DNA of 64,000 nt from the NCBI RefSeq assembly GCF_014287585.1, contig NZ_JACOOJ010000001.1, positions 124,001 through 188,000 of the forward strand, read 5' to 3'. The notes beneath the pieces were generated by a model. The model did no database searches. It saw only the letters and a list, made by a program, of their open reading frames with translations, and had not been told where the DNA came from. This stretch comes from Parabacteroides hominis (GTDB lineage: Bacteria > Bacteroidota > Bacteroidia > Bacteroidales > Tannerellaceae). Of this stretch, positions 8,869 through 18,370 are shown piece after piece; the first letter of the stretch is position 1; each line of letters begins with the position of its first letter. The position numbers and the translations under genes were made by a program.

Positions 8869-9909
8869 TTATAAATGGTTAACTAATTCCTGAGCTTTAT
8901 CGAAATCTTCAAACTTACCGATATCCAGCCAATATCCGGTAATAGGATAACGTATAACTTTATAACCCTTTGAAATTAACAAATTAAGAAAATCCGTTGC
9001 ATCAAAAAAGGTATTTGAAGGAATAAGTTTCAATAAATCTTTCTTTATCAAATATATACCTGCATTAGCATAATAATTGAACGTCGGTTTCTCTTTTATG
9101 CCTTTAATTTCCCGTCCTTCCAAATCAAATATCCCATACGGCACTGAGACAGAGTAAGGAACTGCAGCCACAGACATATCGGCCTGATGTTCCGAAAAAT
9201 GAGAGAAGAAATCTTCATAATTTATATTTGTAAATAAATCCGAATTCATCACTAATACCGTATCATGATGAAAATGTTCCACAAATCTGATCGACCCTAT
9301 CGTTCCTAAATACTGTGGTTCACGAACACAACATATATTAGAATCCACACGGGATTCGGCAATATATGATTCAATCTGTTCCTTTAAATAATTTACAGTT
9401 ATTGAAATATGATCAACGCCGTATTCGATTAAACGATCTATATTATAATCTATAATCGGTTTATTGCCAACCTTCAACAGAGGCTTAGGAACTGTTTCCG
9501 TCAACGGGCGTAAACGCAATCCTTTTCCTCCCGCCATTAAAACCGCATCTACCGGTAAAATAGACTTCTGTTTCTGAAGGTTATATATTTTAATTATACG
9601 CCTATCACAATCCAAATAGGGCAATAAAACTATCTTCTTTGATTTTAGCGTTTTTATTTCATCAATTGAAATATTGCCATATTGTAAATAATGAAAATTT
9701 CGATTCATAGCCATAGAAACAGGGGCATCCAATTTCACCCCATTAATCAGGCACCGACGAATATCTCCATCTGTCAACGAACCAACCATTCTTCCCTGGC
9801 CATCTACAACAAACAGAGTCAAGATATCATTAGATAGTTGATTCAATGAAACTAAAGCCTCCCCGATATTTAGACTCTCATCTATAATATATTTTGAGTT
9901 TGCATCCAT
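8869..9909 (-). CDS. ptmE: CBS-domain sugar-1-phosphate nucleotidyltransferase (PtmE-like)
   Basis: 346 residues. The first 115 form a CBS pair (DGQGRMVGSLTDGDIRR is clear). A nucleotidyltransferase domain follows, with the signature VLMAGGKGLRLRPLTETVPK at about 123-142 and the base LLKVGNKPIIDY. This architecture is that of PtmE, which in Campylobacter jejuni makes GDP-glucosamine from glucosamine-1-phosphate as the first committed step of the legionaminate route. Seven bases separate it from legF. Its presence indicates that the dehydratase and epimerase here use GDP-linked rather than UDP-linked sugars. Confidence 0.85.
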   Translation of the reverse strand: MDANSKYIIDESLNIGEALVSLNQLSNDILTLFVVDGQGRMVGSLTDGDIRRCLINGVKLDAPVSMAMNRNFHYLQYGNISIDEIKTLKSKKIVLLPYLDCDRRIIKIYNLQKQKSILPVDAVLMAGGKGLRLRPLTETVPKPLLKVGNKPIIDYNIDRLIEYGVDHISITVNYLKEQIESYIAESRVDSNICCVREPQYLGTIGSIRFVEHFHHDTVLVMNSDLFTNINYEDFFSHFSEHQADMSVAAVPYSVSVPYGIFDLEGREIKGIKEKPTFNYYANAGIYLIKKDLLKLIPSNTFFDATDFLNLLISKGYKVIRYPITGYWLDIGKFEDFDKAQELVNHL

Positions 9910-9910
9910 A

Positions 9911-11065
9911 TTACAAATTATAAAATGATTTTTGAATCAGGTCTTCCAATGGATAAGTTTTCAACTGGGAAACAATCATGTCTGTAGTTCCCTCCTTTTC
10001 ATACGGATTACTCCGCAATTTTGAAGCTGATTGAATTGCTTCAGAGAAAATTAATCTAAAACCCTGTTCTATTTCTTCCGTCGACGTTCCGCAATGCACC
10101 ACGCTTTTTGCAGCAAGACGTCCCTTTTGACGGTCTCCAATATCCAGAGTTGGTATTCCGAAACTCGGAACTTCCAAGATACCGCTTGATGAATTTCCTA
10201 TCGCAGCCGAGACATATTTCAATGCGGAAAGATAACGGAGCTTGCCTAAAGATTTAAAAGCGATTGCCCGGTCTTCATTCTTTGCGACAAAATCTTTTAT
10301 ACAGTCTATTATGACACGCCCGTCCGTATCTGAATTCGGGAGTGTAAAAAGGATCCGATATTCCGGATGTTTAGCTAAGACTTCCAACAAATTGTCACAT
10401 TGTTCCCGTGCCGTACACGTTTCCAAAGTTACAGGATGGAACGTGACAAGCAAAGACTTGTCGCCTAATTTAAAATCCAAACTATTCTCCAATTCCTCTT
10501 TCGATAGGAAAGAACCTCTTTTTATATTTTCAACTCCAATAGCCCCTACATTAAACACCCGATCCGGGCTTTCTCCCAACTGGATCACCCTTTTCCGATA
10601 TTCTTCCGTCGAGGTGAAATGCAAATGGCTCATCTTGGTAATCGCATGGCGGATCGCATCGTCATAGGCACCTTCCGTTATCTCTCCTCCATGTAAATGA
10701 GCTACAGGAATCTTAAAAAACAAGGCAGTGGAAACGGCTGCCAGAATTTCATATCGGTCACCTAAAACAACAATCAAGTCAGGACGCAAGTCTTCATAGG
10801 CATCAGCAAAACCAATCATGCCTAATCCTACGGATTTAGCCGTAGCATTTGATGTATCCGACGAAAGCAACATCTCAACCCTCTTATCAATAACAAAACC
10901 ATCTTTCTCGATTTCTTTATACGTCAAGCCAAACTCAGGAGAAAGGTGCATATTGGTTGCTATGATCTGTAGTTTTAAATCCTCTGATTCATCTATTTGC
11001 TTCATAAGGCCACTCAGTAAGCCATATTCAGCACGACTGCCGGTTATAACGCATATCTTTCTCAT
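9911..11065 (-). CDS. legG: Hydrolysing NDP-sugar 2-epimerase (LegG/NeuC)
   Basis: 384 residues of the NeuC/WecB-type hydrolysing epimerase family: MRKICVITGSRAEYGLLSGL at the N-terminus, VLGDRYEILAAV near residue 100, HLHGGEITEGAYDDAIRHAI near 123, and GNSSSGILEVPSFGIPTLDI near 290 for nucleotide binding. It would release the NDP group and invert C2 to give the 2,4-diacetamido-mannose-type precursor that LegI condenses with phosphoenolpyruvate. The start overlaps the end of the synthase gene by 4 bases, which indicates translational coupling. Confidence 0.9.
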   Translation of the reverse strand: MRKICVITGSRAEYGLLSGLMKQIDESEDLKLQIIATNMHLSPEFGLTYKEIEKDGFVIDKRVEMLLSSDTSNATAKSVGLGMIGFADAYEDLRPDLIVVLGDRYEILAAVSTALFFKIPVAHLHGGEITEGAYDDAIRHAITKMSHLHFTSTEEYRKRVIQLGESPDRVFNVGAIGVENIKRGSFLSKEELENSLDFKLGDKSLLVTFHPVTLETCTAREQCDNLLEVLAKHPEYRILFTLPNSDTDGRVIIDCIKDFVAKNEDRAIAFKSLGKLRYLSALKYVSAAIGNSSSGILEVPSFGIPTLDIGDRQKGRLAAKSVVHCGTSTEEIEQGFRLIFSEAIQSASKLRSNPYEKEGTTDMIVSQLKTYPLEDLIQKSFYNL

Positions 11066-12069
11066 AATTCAATCAGATCATCCGGTTCATATAATCTTGT
11101 TGCTGTTTTCCCTACCACATCCAACCATTTCATGGGAGAAATGCCGTTTCCCGGACGTTTTACAGTCAGATTCTGTTCTGTAAAAACCTCACCTTTCTCT
11201 ATTTTGGATGCCGCAACAATGCTTTTCCGGGCAACTTCTATATTTTTAGCTTCCGAAGGGCTTATCCTTTTTTCAGCATCTCCTAAAGCTTTTTCTATAT
11301 TCCGAATCGATAAAACCATTCTCTTCAGTTCATCCGGCTCCAAAGAGGCTTTATGATCCGGCCCCTCCAAATTCCGATCCAAAGTAAAATGCTTTTCTAT
11401 AACAGAAGCCCCCAATGCAACAGCTGCGACAGGGACCTCTATACCTCTTGTATGATCGGAATATCCGACTTTGACATGAAATCTCTCGGCTATAGACTGC
11501 ATAGCCCGCAAATTCACATCTTCCATTGGGGTCGGATATTCGGTATTACAATGTAGTATTATTATATCATTACGCCGGACACCATTTTCCACCAGGACAG
11601 CCAACGCTTCTTCTATTTCCCGGTATCCACTCATTCCTGAAGACAGGATTACAGGTTCTCCCTTTTGGGCGATCTTCCTTAAATAAGGATAATTAGTAAT
11701 TTCTCCCGAAGGGATTTTCCACAATCCCAAATGAAGTTCTGCAAGGAAATCGATACTATCCAAATCAAAAGCAGTAGAGAAAAACTTTACTCCTTTCTTT
11801 TTACAATAGTCTATCAATATCAAATGCTGTTCCCAAGTAAGTTCCAAATGCTTCAGCATTTGGTATTGGGAATCATTACCATCATGCAGGTTTCTTTGTT
11901 GATACTCTGCTTTGACAGCATTTTTTGATACCAGCAACTCTGCTTTAAATGTTTGAAACTTAACATAATCAACTCCTGCCTCTGCTGCCACATCAATCAA
12001 CTGTTTCGCCATTTCAAGCGAGCCGTTATGATTTACACCTGCCTCTGCTATAACAAGAGTATGTTTCAT
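11062..12069 (-). CDS. legI: Legionaminate/sialate synthase (LegI/NeuB)
   Basis: 335 residues with a NeuB TIM-barrel domain (IAEAGVNHNGSLEMAKQLID; later YSDHTRGIEVPVAAVALGA and EKHFTLDRNLEGPDHKASLE, containing substrate and metal ligands) and a C-terminal antifreeze-like SAF domain from about residue 280 (KGEVFTEQNLTVKRPGNG). The enzyme condenses PEP with a C6 sugar to form a nine-carbon nonulosonic acid. Genetic context makes legionaminic acid the expected product. It overlaps legG by 4 bases and follows legH by 3. Confidence 0.92.
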   Translation of the reverse strand: MKHTLVIAEAGVNHNGSLEMAKQLIDVAAEAGVDYVKFQTFKAELLVSKNAVKAEYQQRNLHDGNDSQYQMLKHLELTWEQHLILIDYCKKKGVKFFSTAFDLDSIDFLAELHLGLWKIPSGEITNYPYLRKIAQKGEPVILSSGMSGYREIEEALAVLVENGVRRNDIIILHCNTEYPTPMEDVNLRAMQSIAERFHVKVGYSDHTRGIEVPVAAVALGASVIEKHFTLDRNLEGPDHKASLEPDELKRMVLSIRNIEKALGDAEKRISPSEAKNIEVARKSIVAASKIEKGEVFTEQNLTVKRPGNGISPMKWLDVVGKTATRLYEPDDLIEL

Positions 12070-12072
12070 ATC

Positions 12073-12714
12073 TTACAATTTTATCTTTAATAAAGCCGGA
12101 TTTCCGGAATAAATGCCTTTTTTCACTATATTTTTACGCACAACACTGCCGGCCGCAATAACACAAGATTCCATAATACCAACACCGTTCACCATCACAG
12201 ACTGACTTCCTAAGAAGACTCCCTGGCCAACTGTACAATTACCATTCACCATTGCTCCGGTGGAAATATGGCAAAAGTCACCAATAACCGCATCATGCTC
12301 TATATTGGCAAATGTATTAATTATGCAACCCTTCCCGATATGGGCGTCTGCATTAACCATTGCATGGTGTAACACCACACTTCCTTCGCCAATGGACGCA
12401 TGACGGGAAACACGGGCTGTAGAAGCCACAACCGTAGCCAAACAACCACCAACCGATAGAATACGTTCGTGCAACCGGATTCGCAGACTTGCATCCTTTA
12501 TATGTCCTACCGTCACAAGGAACAAGGCCTTATCGACATATTTAACCAGATCTTCATCCGTCCCGACAACCGGATATCCCAAAACAGAACTACCGACATA
12601 TTCCGGCATATCAAGTATGCCGAGTATCGTATAACCAGCACTCTCAGCAGCATCTATCACCGATTTGCAATGTCCGCCGCCACCGACCAAGACTATATTA
12701 CCGGGATCGCTCAT
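12073..12714 (-). CDS. legH: Left-handed beta-helix sugar N-acetyltransferase (LegH/NeuD)
   Basis: 213 residues. A Rossmann-like N-terminal part (VLVGGGGHCKSVIDAAESAG) is followed by hexapeptide repeats (IGEGSVVLHHAMVNADAHIG, IGKGCI, VGQGVFLGSQSVMVNG), the layout of PglD/NeuD acetyltransferases. The likely catalytic histidine is in NIEHDAVIG. In the legionaminate pathway LegH acetylates the 4-amino group made by LegC. The start overlaps legC by 4 bases. Confidence 0.87.
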   Translation of the reverse strand: MSDPGNIVLVGGGGHCKSVIDAAESAGYTILGILDMPEYVGSSVLGYPVVGTDEDLVKYVDKALFLVTVGHIKDASLRIRLHERILSVGGCLATVVASTARVSRHASIGEGSVVLHHAMVNADAHIGKGCIINTFANIEHDAVIGDFCHISTGAMVNGNCTVGQGVFLGSQSVMVNGVGIMESCVIAAGSVVRKNIVKKGIYSGNPALLKIKL

Positions 12715-13850
12715 AACCTAACGCTACTTGGAATATTTACAACACGTTCCTCAAACCAATACGTATTCGTCAGATCGTCTGTCTGGCAACCTGCAAACAT
12801 GGGTTGCTTATTCATCAATCCCCAAATCGGTCGTGTCATAACTCCATGATCATTTGTATAGGTCAGAAATTCGTCACGCGCCGACTTATCAGGCAATAAA
12901 ACCGCATTCAACCAATAATTGGAACGACAATCTTCCGGTTCGGAAAAAAACTCAATTGGTGTATCCTTGAAAAAGAACTTATATTTTTCAGCTGTTTCAC
13001 GCTTATTCTCTATAAAACGATCCAGATTCTCCATCTGTGCACAACCTAACGCCGCATTAATATTAGGCATACGATAATTATAACCGATATGGTCATGCAT
13101 AAACTCCCAACGATGAGGCACCTTTGCTTGCGTCGTTAAATGTTTTGCATAAGCGCCCAATTCGGCATCCTGGAACAACAACATACCACCTCCCCCGGTC
13201 GTAATCGTTTTATTGCCATTAAAACTTAGCGCACTAATCTTAGCCAAAGTACCAGTATGCCTACCCTTATACAAACTGCCGATACTTTCAGCAGCATCCT
13301 CTATTAACTCGATATGATACTGTTCACATATTTGTACAAGTTCCGCCAATCTGGCAGGATGCCCGAACGTGTGCATCGGAACACAAGCTTTCACTCTCCG
13401 CCCTGTCTCTTTATTATAGCAAACGCCATCCTTTATTTCAGCAAATGTAGAAAGCCATTTTCTTAAACTGTCGGGAGACAAGCCCATCGTTTCCCGATCT
13501 ACATCTATAAAAACGGGATAAGCACCTATATAACTAATTGCATTTGCAGTAGCTATAAATGTCAAAGCCTGAGATATAACTTCATCTTCACGCTCTACCC
13601 CCGCCAATAGCAAAGCCATATGAAGAGCATTTGTCCCATTTACACAGACAACAGCCTTTGCCGCCCCTGTATAATCGGCAACCATCTCCTCAAACCGATC
13701 TACAAACTTACCGACACTCGAAACAAATGTTGTATCGATGCACTCATTCAGATATTTCTTTTCATTGCCGATAAAACAAGGAGCATGAAGGGGTACAAAG
13801 TCATCCGAATGATATAGTCCATGTATAAAATCAACAACAGGCTTATACAT
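12711..13850 (-). CDS. legC: PLP-dependent sugar aminotransferase (LegC)
   Basis: 379 residues of the DegT/DnrJ/EryC1/StrS family. VCVNGTNALHMALLLAG positions the cofactor phosphate, LIEDAAESIG carries the pyridine-nitrogen Asp, and the PLP lysine lies in SFNGNKTITTGGGGMLLF near residue 214. It would convert the 4-keto-6-deoxy product of LegB to the 4-amino sugar. LegC-type proteins begin with an extra segment like VPLHAPCFIGNEKKYLNECI, seen here. It overlaps legB by 8 bases and legH by 4. Confidence 0.88.
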   Translation of the reverse strand: MYKPVVDFIHGLYHSDDFVPLHAPCFIGNEKKYLNECIDTTFVSSVGKFVDRFEEMVADYTGAAKAVVCVNGTNALHMALLLAGVEREDEVISQALTFIATANAISYIGAYPVFIDVDRETMGLSPDSLRKWLSTFAEIKDGVCYNKETGRRVKACVPMHTFGHPARLAELVQICEQYHIELIEDAAESIGSLYKGRHTGTLAKISALSFNGNKTITTGGGGMLLFQDAELGAYAKHLTTQAKVPHRWEFMHDHIGYNYRMPNINAALGCAQMENLDRFIENKRETAEKYKFFFKDTPIEFFSEPEDCRSNYWLNAVLLPDKSARDEFLTYTNDHGVMTRPIWGLMNKQPMFAGCQTDDLTNTYWFEERVVNIPSSVRL

Positions 13851-14820
13851 TATATATATCTGCTTTATATTTCTTCAAATTATCTTTATCCAAAAACCAA
13901 GCTATAGTTTCTTTTAAACCTTCTTCCAATGAATAAGATGGTTCATAACCGGTTAATGATTTTATCTTTGTGTTATCTCCCCATAAACGAAAAACTTCTG
14001 AATTCTTGGGGCGAATACGAACATGATCCTCGATAAAACTAACATCTGAATTCATCAATTTTGCAATCAATTGTAAAGTATCACGCATTGAAATTTCAGA
14101 ATTACTACACACATTAACTTCTTGTCCGATCGCAGCATCACACTTAGACAGTTCAATGAAACCTTTACATGTATCTTTTACGAAGTTAAAATCACGAGTC
14201 GGAGTCAAATCCCCCAATTTTATTTCTTTTTTCCCATTTGCTATTTGCGTTATAATGGTAGGAATAATAGCTCGAGCAGACTGACGAGGACCGTATGCAT
14301 TAAAAGGCCTTACCAGCACAACAGGCAAACTGAAAGTATTATAGAAACTCATTGCTATAGCATCTGCAGCAATTTTTGTTGCCGAATAAGGAGATTGCGG
14401 TTGCTTTGGATGATTCTCATCAATCGGGACATAACGAGCAGTACCATAAATTTCGGAAGTAGACGTAACAAGAACTCTCTTTACTCCATTTTCCTTCGCT
14501 GCTTGACAAATATTCAATGTACCTTTTATATTGGTATCAACATAACTGTCTGGTGCTACATAGGAATAAGGTATGGCAATCAAAGCTGCCAAATGAAAGA
14601 TTATCTCAACATCCTTTGTTATATGCTTGCAAAAATATGGATCACGCACATCACCTGTAACAACCTCCAAATTAGGATGTTTAATATCATTCAACCATCC
14701 CCAATCATTGAAAGAATTATAATACGAAAGAGCTTTAACATCATAACCTTTCTCCAATAACATTTCTGTCAAATGAGATCCGATAAAACCATCTGCACCT
14801 GTAACTAATACCTTTTGCAT
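13843..14820 (-). CDS. legB: NAD-dependent sugar 4,6-dehydratase (LegB)
   Basis: 325 residues of the extended short-chain dehydrogenase family. The dinucleotide motif is VTGADGFIGSHL near residue 6 and the catalytic pair is in PYSATKIAADA (Y-x3-K) near residue 144. TSTSEIYGTARYVPIDENHP is characteristic of the LegB/GDP-GlcNAc dehydratase branch. It performs the first modification of the NDP-GlcNAc precursor. It lies 3 bases downstream of the Wzc-like gene. Confidence 0.88.
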   Translation of the reverse strand: MQKVLVTGADGFIGSHLTEMLLEKGYDVKALSYYNSFNDWGWLNDIKHPNLEVVTGDVRDPYFCKHITKDVEIIFHLAALIAIPYSYVAPDSYVDTNIKGTLNICQAAKENGVKRVLVTSTSEIYGTARYVPIDENHPKQPQSPYSATKIAADAIAMSFYNTFSLPVVLVRPFNAYGPRQSARAIIPTIITQIANGKKEIKLGDLTPTRDFNFVKDTCKGFIELSKCDAAIGQEVNVCSNSEISMRDTLQLIAKLMNSDVSFIEDHVRIRPKNSEVFRLWGDNTKIKSLTGYEPSYSLEEGLKETIAWFLDKDNLKKYKADIYNV

Positions 14821-14823
14821 ATC

Positions 14824-16422
14824 TTACTTTGTTTCTTTATATTCTTTTCTTAACGCACTAAATTGTTCCCGACCAAATAAAAATGCAACCGGAATAATCA
14901 AAGTAAAAAGCAACATTCCTATTGCCGCATAAAGTTTCCTAGGACCGATAGGAGATTGTTTCACATATGCCTTTTCCACAAATCTCGCCCGATCTTTAGA
15001 CTCTCCTATAGATAAAGCTATATCTTCTCTTTTTTGTAAAAGAATTAAATAAACAGCTTGATAAATTTCTTGTTGACGCTTATAATCAATATATTCTCTT
15101 TCTAAAGATGGAACTGTTCCCATTTTATCCATTATCAGTTTTTCTTTTGCCTTTAAATCGTTCAAAGTAAACTGTATTGCTTTTTGAGAATTTTCGATAG
15201 CAAGAAAAACGCTTCCTCTAAGCTGGTCTACCTGCTTATTTATCTGTTCAATAAGAGGATTATTTCCTTTCGTTGTTTGCAATAATTTAGCTCGCTCCAA
15301 TAAGGCTTCATTATATGTAGTTATAGGACCGGCCTTATCTCCCTCTCCTGTAGAAAGCAAGGAGGGTATCAAATTATACATGTTTTGAGGTTCTTTAATA
15401 TATACATTCAACATTTCAACTATTCGATCTTGAGCCTCTAATTCAATAATCTTACTTTGTAGTTCTTTCAATTGCTCTACATAAAATTGAACATCAGCCT
15501 CAATATCAGTCATTCTATTTTTCAATTTATAACGTTCTATAGAGACCTCTGTTTCGCTCAAATCAGTCATTACATGTTGAATGCGTTCTTCCAAAAAAGC
15601 CAATGACTTCATTCCTTCGGCTCGCTTAATCGAATCCTCCTGGTGGTTATAAATATCAACTAAAGTATTTAACATATTAAGTCCTCTGCGCCTTTCATAA
15701 TCTACATATGAAATTTCAATAACATTTGCATTCTTGGAATATTCGTCAAATGTAAAATCCTGATATATATTTTCTGCGACCCAACCTGCAGGAGAAATAT
15801 CCAAAGTCAATGACAAAGGTTTAATCGCCTCATCTCTATAAGCTAAAATAAAATCACCTTCTTTTAATTTTATTTCTGCAGGCAAAGATGCAAATTCAAA
15901 TACTTTTTTTTCTTTTAAAGCTTCTGTCTTAACTTTGATCTTACCATCTTTCTTTATATCAACATCAAAGGTCACTGTACAATCCAAATTGCATTCCGTA
16001 GTAGAATCCGCATACAATATCAGAGGAATATCCTCATACATCTTATACTTAAAGGCATATGGCTTATAATAAGAAATATTCAAACCCAATTTTAATACCA
16101 TATCTTTCAATATCGAGTTTGAGGTGAGCTTAGCCATTTCATCGTCCAAATTTATACTTCCTCCGCCAATTCCACCTAAACCAAAGGACTTCATTAATCC
16201 AGAAGCATCCCCGACATTAAAGCCATTACTCGAATTACTCTTATCCTCTATCAATTGTATCTTTGCCGCTATTTCATAAGTACGAGGTGTAAATATCAAA
16301 TACAACAATGCTGGTATCAAAGATATAATAGCAGCAAGAACAAATAATTTCCAATGGCGAATATAATATATTATTATTTTCTTCAGACTAATCGTCTCAT
16401 TATCGTGCTGAATTGTATTCAT
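14824..16422 (-). CDS. Wzz/Wzc-like chain-length protein without kinase domain
   Basis: 532 residues with a Wzz domain after the first membrane segment (about residues 29-50), a long periplasmic region rich in coiled coil (about 270-460) and a second membrane segment (about 505-525, AIGMLLFTLIIPVAFLFG). The protein stops after that segment: no Walker A/B motifs and no tyrosine-rich tail, so it is the co-polymerase part of a Wzc without the BY-kinase. The partner of Wza, it should set chain length and couple polymerisation to export. No separate kinase gene is visible in the window. Confidence 0.87.
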   Translation of the reverse strand: MNTIQHDNETISLKKIIIYYIRHWKLFVLAAIISLIPALLYLIFTPRTYEIAAKIQLIEDKSNSSNGFNVGDASGLMKSFGLGGIGGGSINLDDEMAKLTSNSILKDMVLKLGLNISYYKPYAFKYKMYEDIPLILYADSTTECNLDCTVTFDVDIKKDGKIKVKTEALKEKKVFEFASLPAEIKLKEGDFILAYRDEAIKPLSLTLDISPAGWVAENIYQDFTFDEYSKNANVIEISYVDYERRRGLNMLNTLVDIYNHQEDSIKRAEGMKSLAFLEERIQHVMTDLSETEVSIERYKLKNRMTDIEADVQFYVEQLKELQSKIIELEAQDRIVEMLNVYIKEPQNMYNLIPSLLSTGEGDKAGPITTYNEALLERAKLLQTTKGNNPLIEQINKQVDQLRGSVFLAIENSQKAIQFTLNDLKAKEKLIMDKMGTVPSLEREYIDYKRQQEIYQAVYLILLQKREDIALSIGESKDRARFVEKAYVKQSPIGPRKLYAAIGMLLFTLIIPVAFLFGREQFSALRKEYKETK

Positions 16423-16430
16423 ACCTTATA

Positions 16431-17240
16431 TTAATTTCTATTAAGATTCACAATTGTAATTACCATACTTGTGATAATTGATACAGAACTAATTATTGAA
16501 GTCAACAATGACATCGTAAACTGCCGATCTGAACTCGTACGAGCACGTTGCTTATTCTTGATTGGTTCTACATAAACAATATCATTTTGTTTCAGATAGA
16601 ATCCCGGAGATGCAAATATTGCAGGATCTGTTATATCCACCCGATATGTTTCTTTTACGCCATTATTATCCCGTATTACTAATATATTTTTTCTATTCGC
16701 TGTCAAAGGTAAATCTCCAGCCATGCCAATAGCATCCAAAACTGATATTCTATCATTCTTAATAGTGAAAGATCCGGGACGAGAAATTTCTCCCATCATT
16801 GTAATCTTAAAATTCAAAAGTTGAACATTTACTAACGGGTTTTCTACATACTTAGATATCATTTTTTCCATTTTGGCTGCAACTTCTTGCCTGGTTAAAC
16901 CCGCAACATGAATTTCACCAAGAACCGGGAAATTTATATTCCCTTTGGGATCTACCAAGTAGGTATATAAACTTTGAGAGGCTGCAAGAGGTTGTTCGCC
17001 TTGTGCCGAATAGGCATATACAGGCGGATTAAAGGGGGTTACAGCAGCAGGGTCCCATGCAGTAACATTGATAGATAACAAATCATCACTTGTTATTTTG
17101 GTAGTATATGTTTGACTCATCTTTGCCAATTGCTCTGGTGTCAAATCATCTATACCCTGAAAATAAATCACATCTTTTGGCGCCGAACACGCACACATCA
17201 ATCCACAAAAAAGGGCAAACAAATAATATTTCAATCTCAT
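16431..17240 (-). CDS. Polysaccharide export outer-membrane lipoprotein (Wza-like)
   Basis: Start chosen at 17240, giving MRLKYYLFALFCGLMCACSA, a clear lipoprotein signal with lipobox Cys about 18. A longer frame to 17303 exists, but a -7 box (TATCTTTG on the minus strand, 17273-17280) lies inside that extension and would place the transcript start near 17266, just upstream of 17240. The mature part has a polysaccharide-export (PES) domain (LSINVTAWDPAAVTPFNPPV), SLBB-type segments (PLVNVQLLNFKITMMGEIS) and a C-terminal hydrophobic helix (about 240-262). It should form the outer-membrane exit channel and is the first gene of the legionaminate operon. Confidence 0.9.
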   Translation of the reverse strand: MRLKYYLFALFCGLMCACSAPKDVIYFQGIDDLTPEQLAKMSQTYTTKITSDDLLSINVTAWDPAAVTPFNPPVYAYSAQGEQPLAASQSLYTYLVDPKGNINFPVLGEIHVAGLTRQEVAAKMEKMISKYVENPLVNVQLLNFKITMMGEISRPGSFTIKNDRISVLDAIGMAGDLPLTANRKNILVIRDNNGVKETYRVDITDPAIFASPGFYLKQNDIVYVEPIKNKQRARTSSDRQFTMSLLTSIISSVSIITSMVITIVNLNRN

Positions 17241-17272
17241 GCTTTTAATAAGTATTTCAAAAATTAGAACTG

Positions 17273-17280
17273 CAAAGATA
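17273..17280 (-). promoter_or_regulatory. -7 box of the legionaminate/capsule operon
   Basis: Reads TATCTTTG on the minus strand, an exact match to the Bacteroidetes TAnnTTTG. No convincing -33 TTTG lies 19-21 bases upstream. Predicted start of transcription is near 17266, about 26 bases before the wza start. Confidence 0.6.
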
Positions 17281-17404
17281 CAACTTTCAGAGGAACCATC
17301 CATCTAAAAACTCCTTATAAAAACTATTACAACTATAACGATGCAAATTTGGGTATATTGCTGCTTGAGAAATAAAAAATATAGGATATTAGGCTATTTT
17401 CCCG

Positions 17405-17412
17405 TACTTTTG
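17405..17412 (+). promoter_or_regulatory. -7 box upstream of the S1-domain gene
   Basis: TACTTTTG matches TAnnTTTG and lies 19 bases before the start codon at 17432. The -33 element is not clear. Confidence 0.55.
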
Positions 17413-17431
17413 CCTTAAAATAAATAGGAAG

Positions 17432-18274
17432 ATGGTAGAAATAGGAAAATATAATACACTAAGGATCGTAAAAGATCTGGACTTTGGGGTTTATCTGGAT
17501 GGTGGAGACGGAGTGGAAATTCTTTTGCCGGCCCGTTATGTGCCCAAGAATGTAAAACCGGGAGATGAAGTCGAGGTTTTTATTTATCATGACAATGAAG
17601 GGAGATTGATCGCAACGACGGCCAAACCTCTTGCGCAAGCAGGAGAATTTCAGTTTATGGAAGTGAAATCAGTTAATAATACTGGCGCTTTCCTCGAATG
17701 GGGATTAATGAAAGATTTATTAGTCCCTTTTAAAGAACAAAAAATGCCTATGCGGGAAGGGAAATGGTATCTTGTATATGTGCATGTAGATCATGTTACC
17801 GGACGTATAGTTGCCTCTGCAAGAATCGAAAAATACCTGGACAATGTAATACCGAATTATTCCTTTAATCAGGAAGTCGATTTGCTGGTCGCAGAAGATA
17901 CTGAATTAGGGTATAAAGTAATTATCAACAATGCTCATTGGGGATTGGTCTATCACAATGAGGTTTTTCAACGTCTGGAAAAAGGGGAACATCTAAAAGG
18001 GTACATCAAAGAAGTCAGGGAAGACGAAAAGATAGATGTCAGCCTCACTCCTTTAGGCTATCAAAAGGTCGAAGGTATTGCCAAGACAATTCTGGATTCA
18101 CTCAAAGCCCAAGGAGGATACGTTGCCGTTCATGATAAAAGTGAACCGGAACTTATTTATTCTCTATTCCGCTGTAGCAAGAAAGCATTCAAACAGGCAA
18201 TCGGGACCCTTTACAAACAAAAGATAATCGATATCGAAACTGAAGGAATCCGATTAATCAATAAAGACAAATAA
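17432..18274 (+). CDS. S1-domain RNA-binding protein, CvfB/YitL family
   Basis: 280 residues, the normal length for CvfB-type proteins. It shows successive S1-like OB folds (about 1-65 with LRIVKDLDFGVYLDGGDGVE; about 68-135 with VNNTGAFLEWGLMKDLLVPF; about 145-210 with NAHWGLVYHNEVFQRLEKGE) and a C-terminal winged helix (CSKKAFKQAIGTLYKQKIID). In Firmicutes CvfB is an RNA-binding regulator of virulence genes; the role in Bacteroidetes is not established. It stands alone, divergent from the capsule operon and convergent with fkp. Confidence 0.85.
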   Translation: MVEIGKYNTLRIVKDLDFGVYLDGGDGVEILLPARYVPKNVKPGDEVEVFIYHDNEGRLIATTAKPLAQAGEFQFMEVKSVNNTGAFLEWGLMKDLLVPFKEQKMPMREGKWYLVYVHVDHVTGRIVASARIEKYLDNVIPNYSFNQEVDLLVAEDTELGYKVIINNAHWGLVYHNEVFQRLEKGEHLKGYIKEVREDEKIDVSLTPLGYQKVEGIAKTILDSLKAQGGYVAVHDKSEPELIYSLFRCSKKAFKQAIGTLYKQKIIDIETEGIRLINKDK

Positions 18275-18370
18275 CAAATACTGTTATCGTTTTAGCCAAA
18301 TCAGCAGACTTAAAATGAGTATGCGACCACCCCGTCGCCGGAATCTGAAGCGTAATCCGGAAGAATATCT

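Noticed and set aside
17241..17303. Longer wza start at 17303
   Set aside because: The extension spans the -7 box and would bury the lipoprotein signal inside the protein.
17241..17431. Invertible promoter upstream of the capsule operon
   Set aside because: No inverted-repeat pair could be found in this interval by eye, and the promoter box is in a fixed, sensible place for wza.
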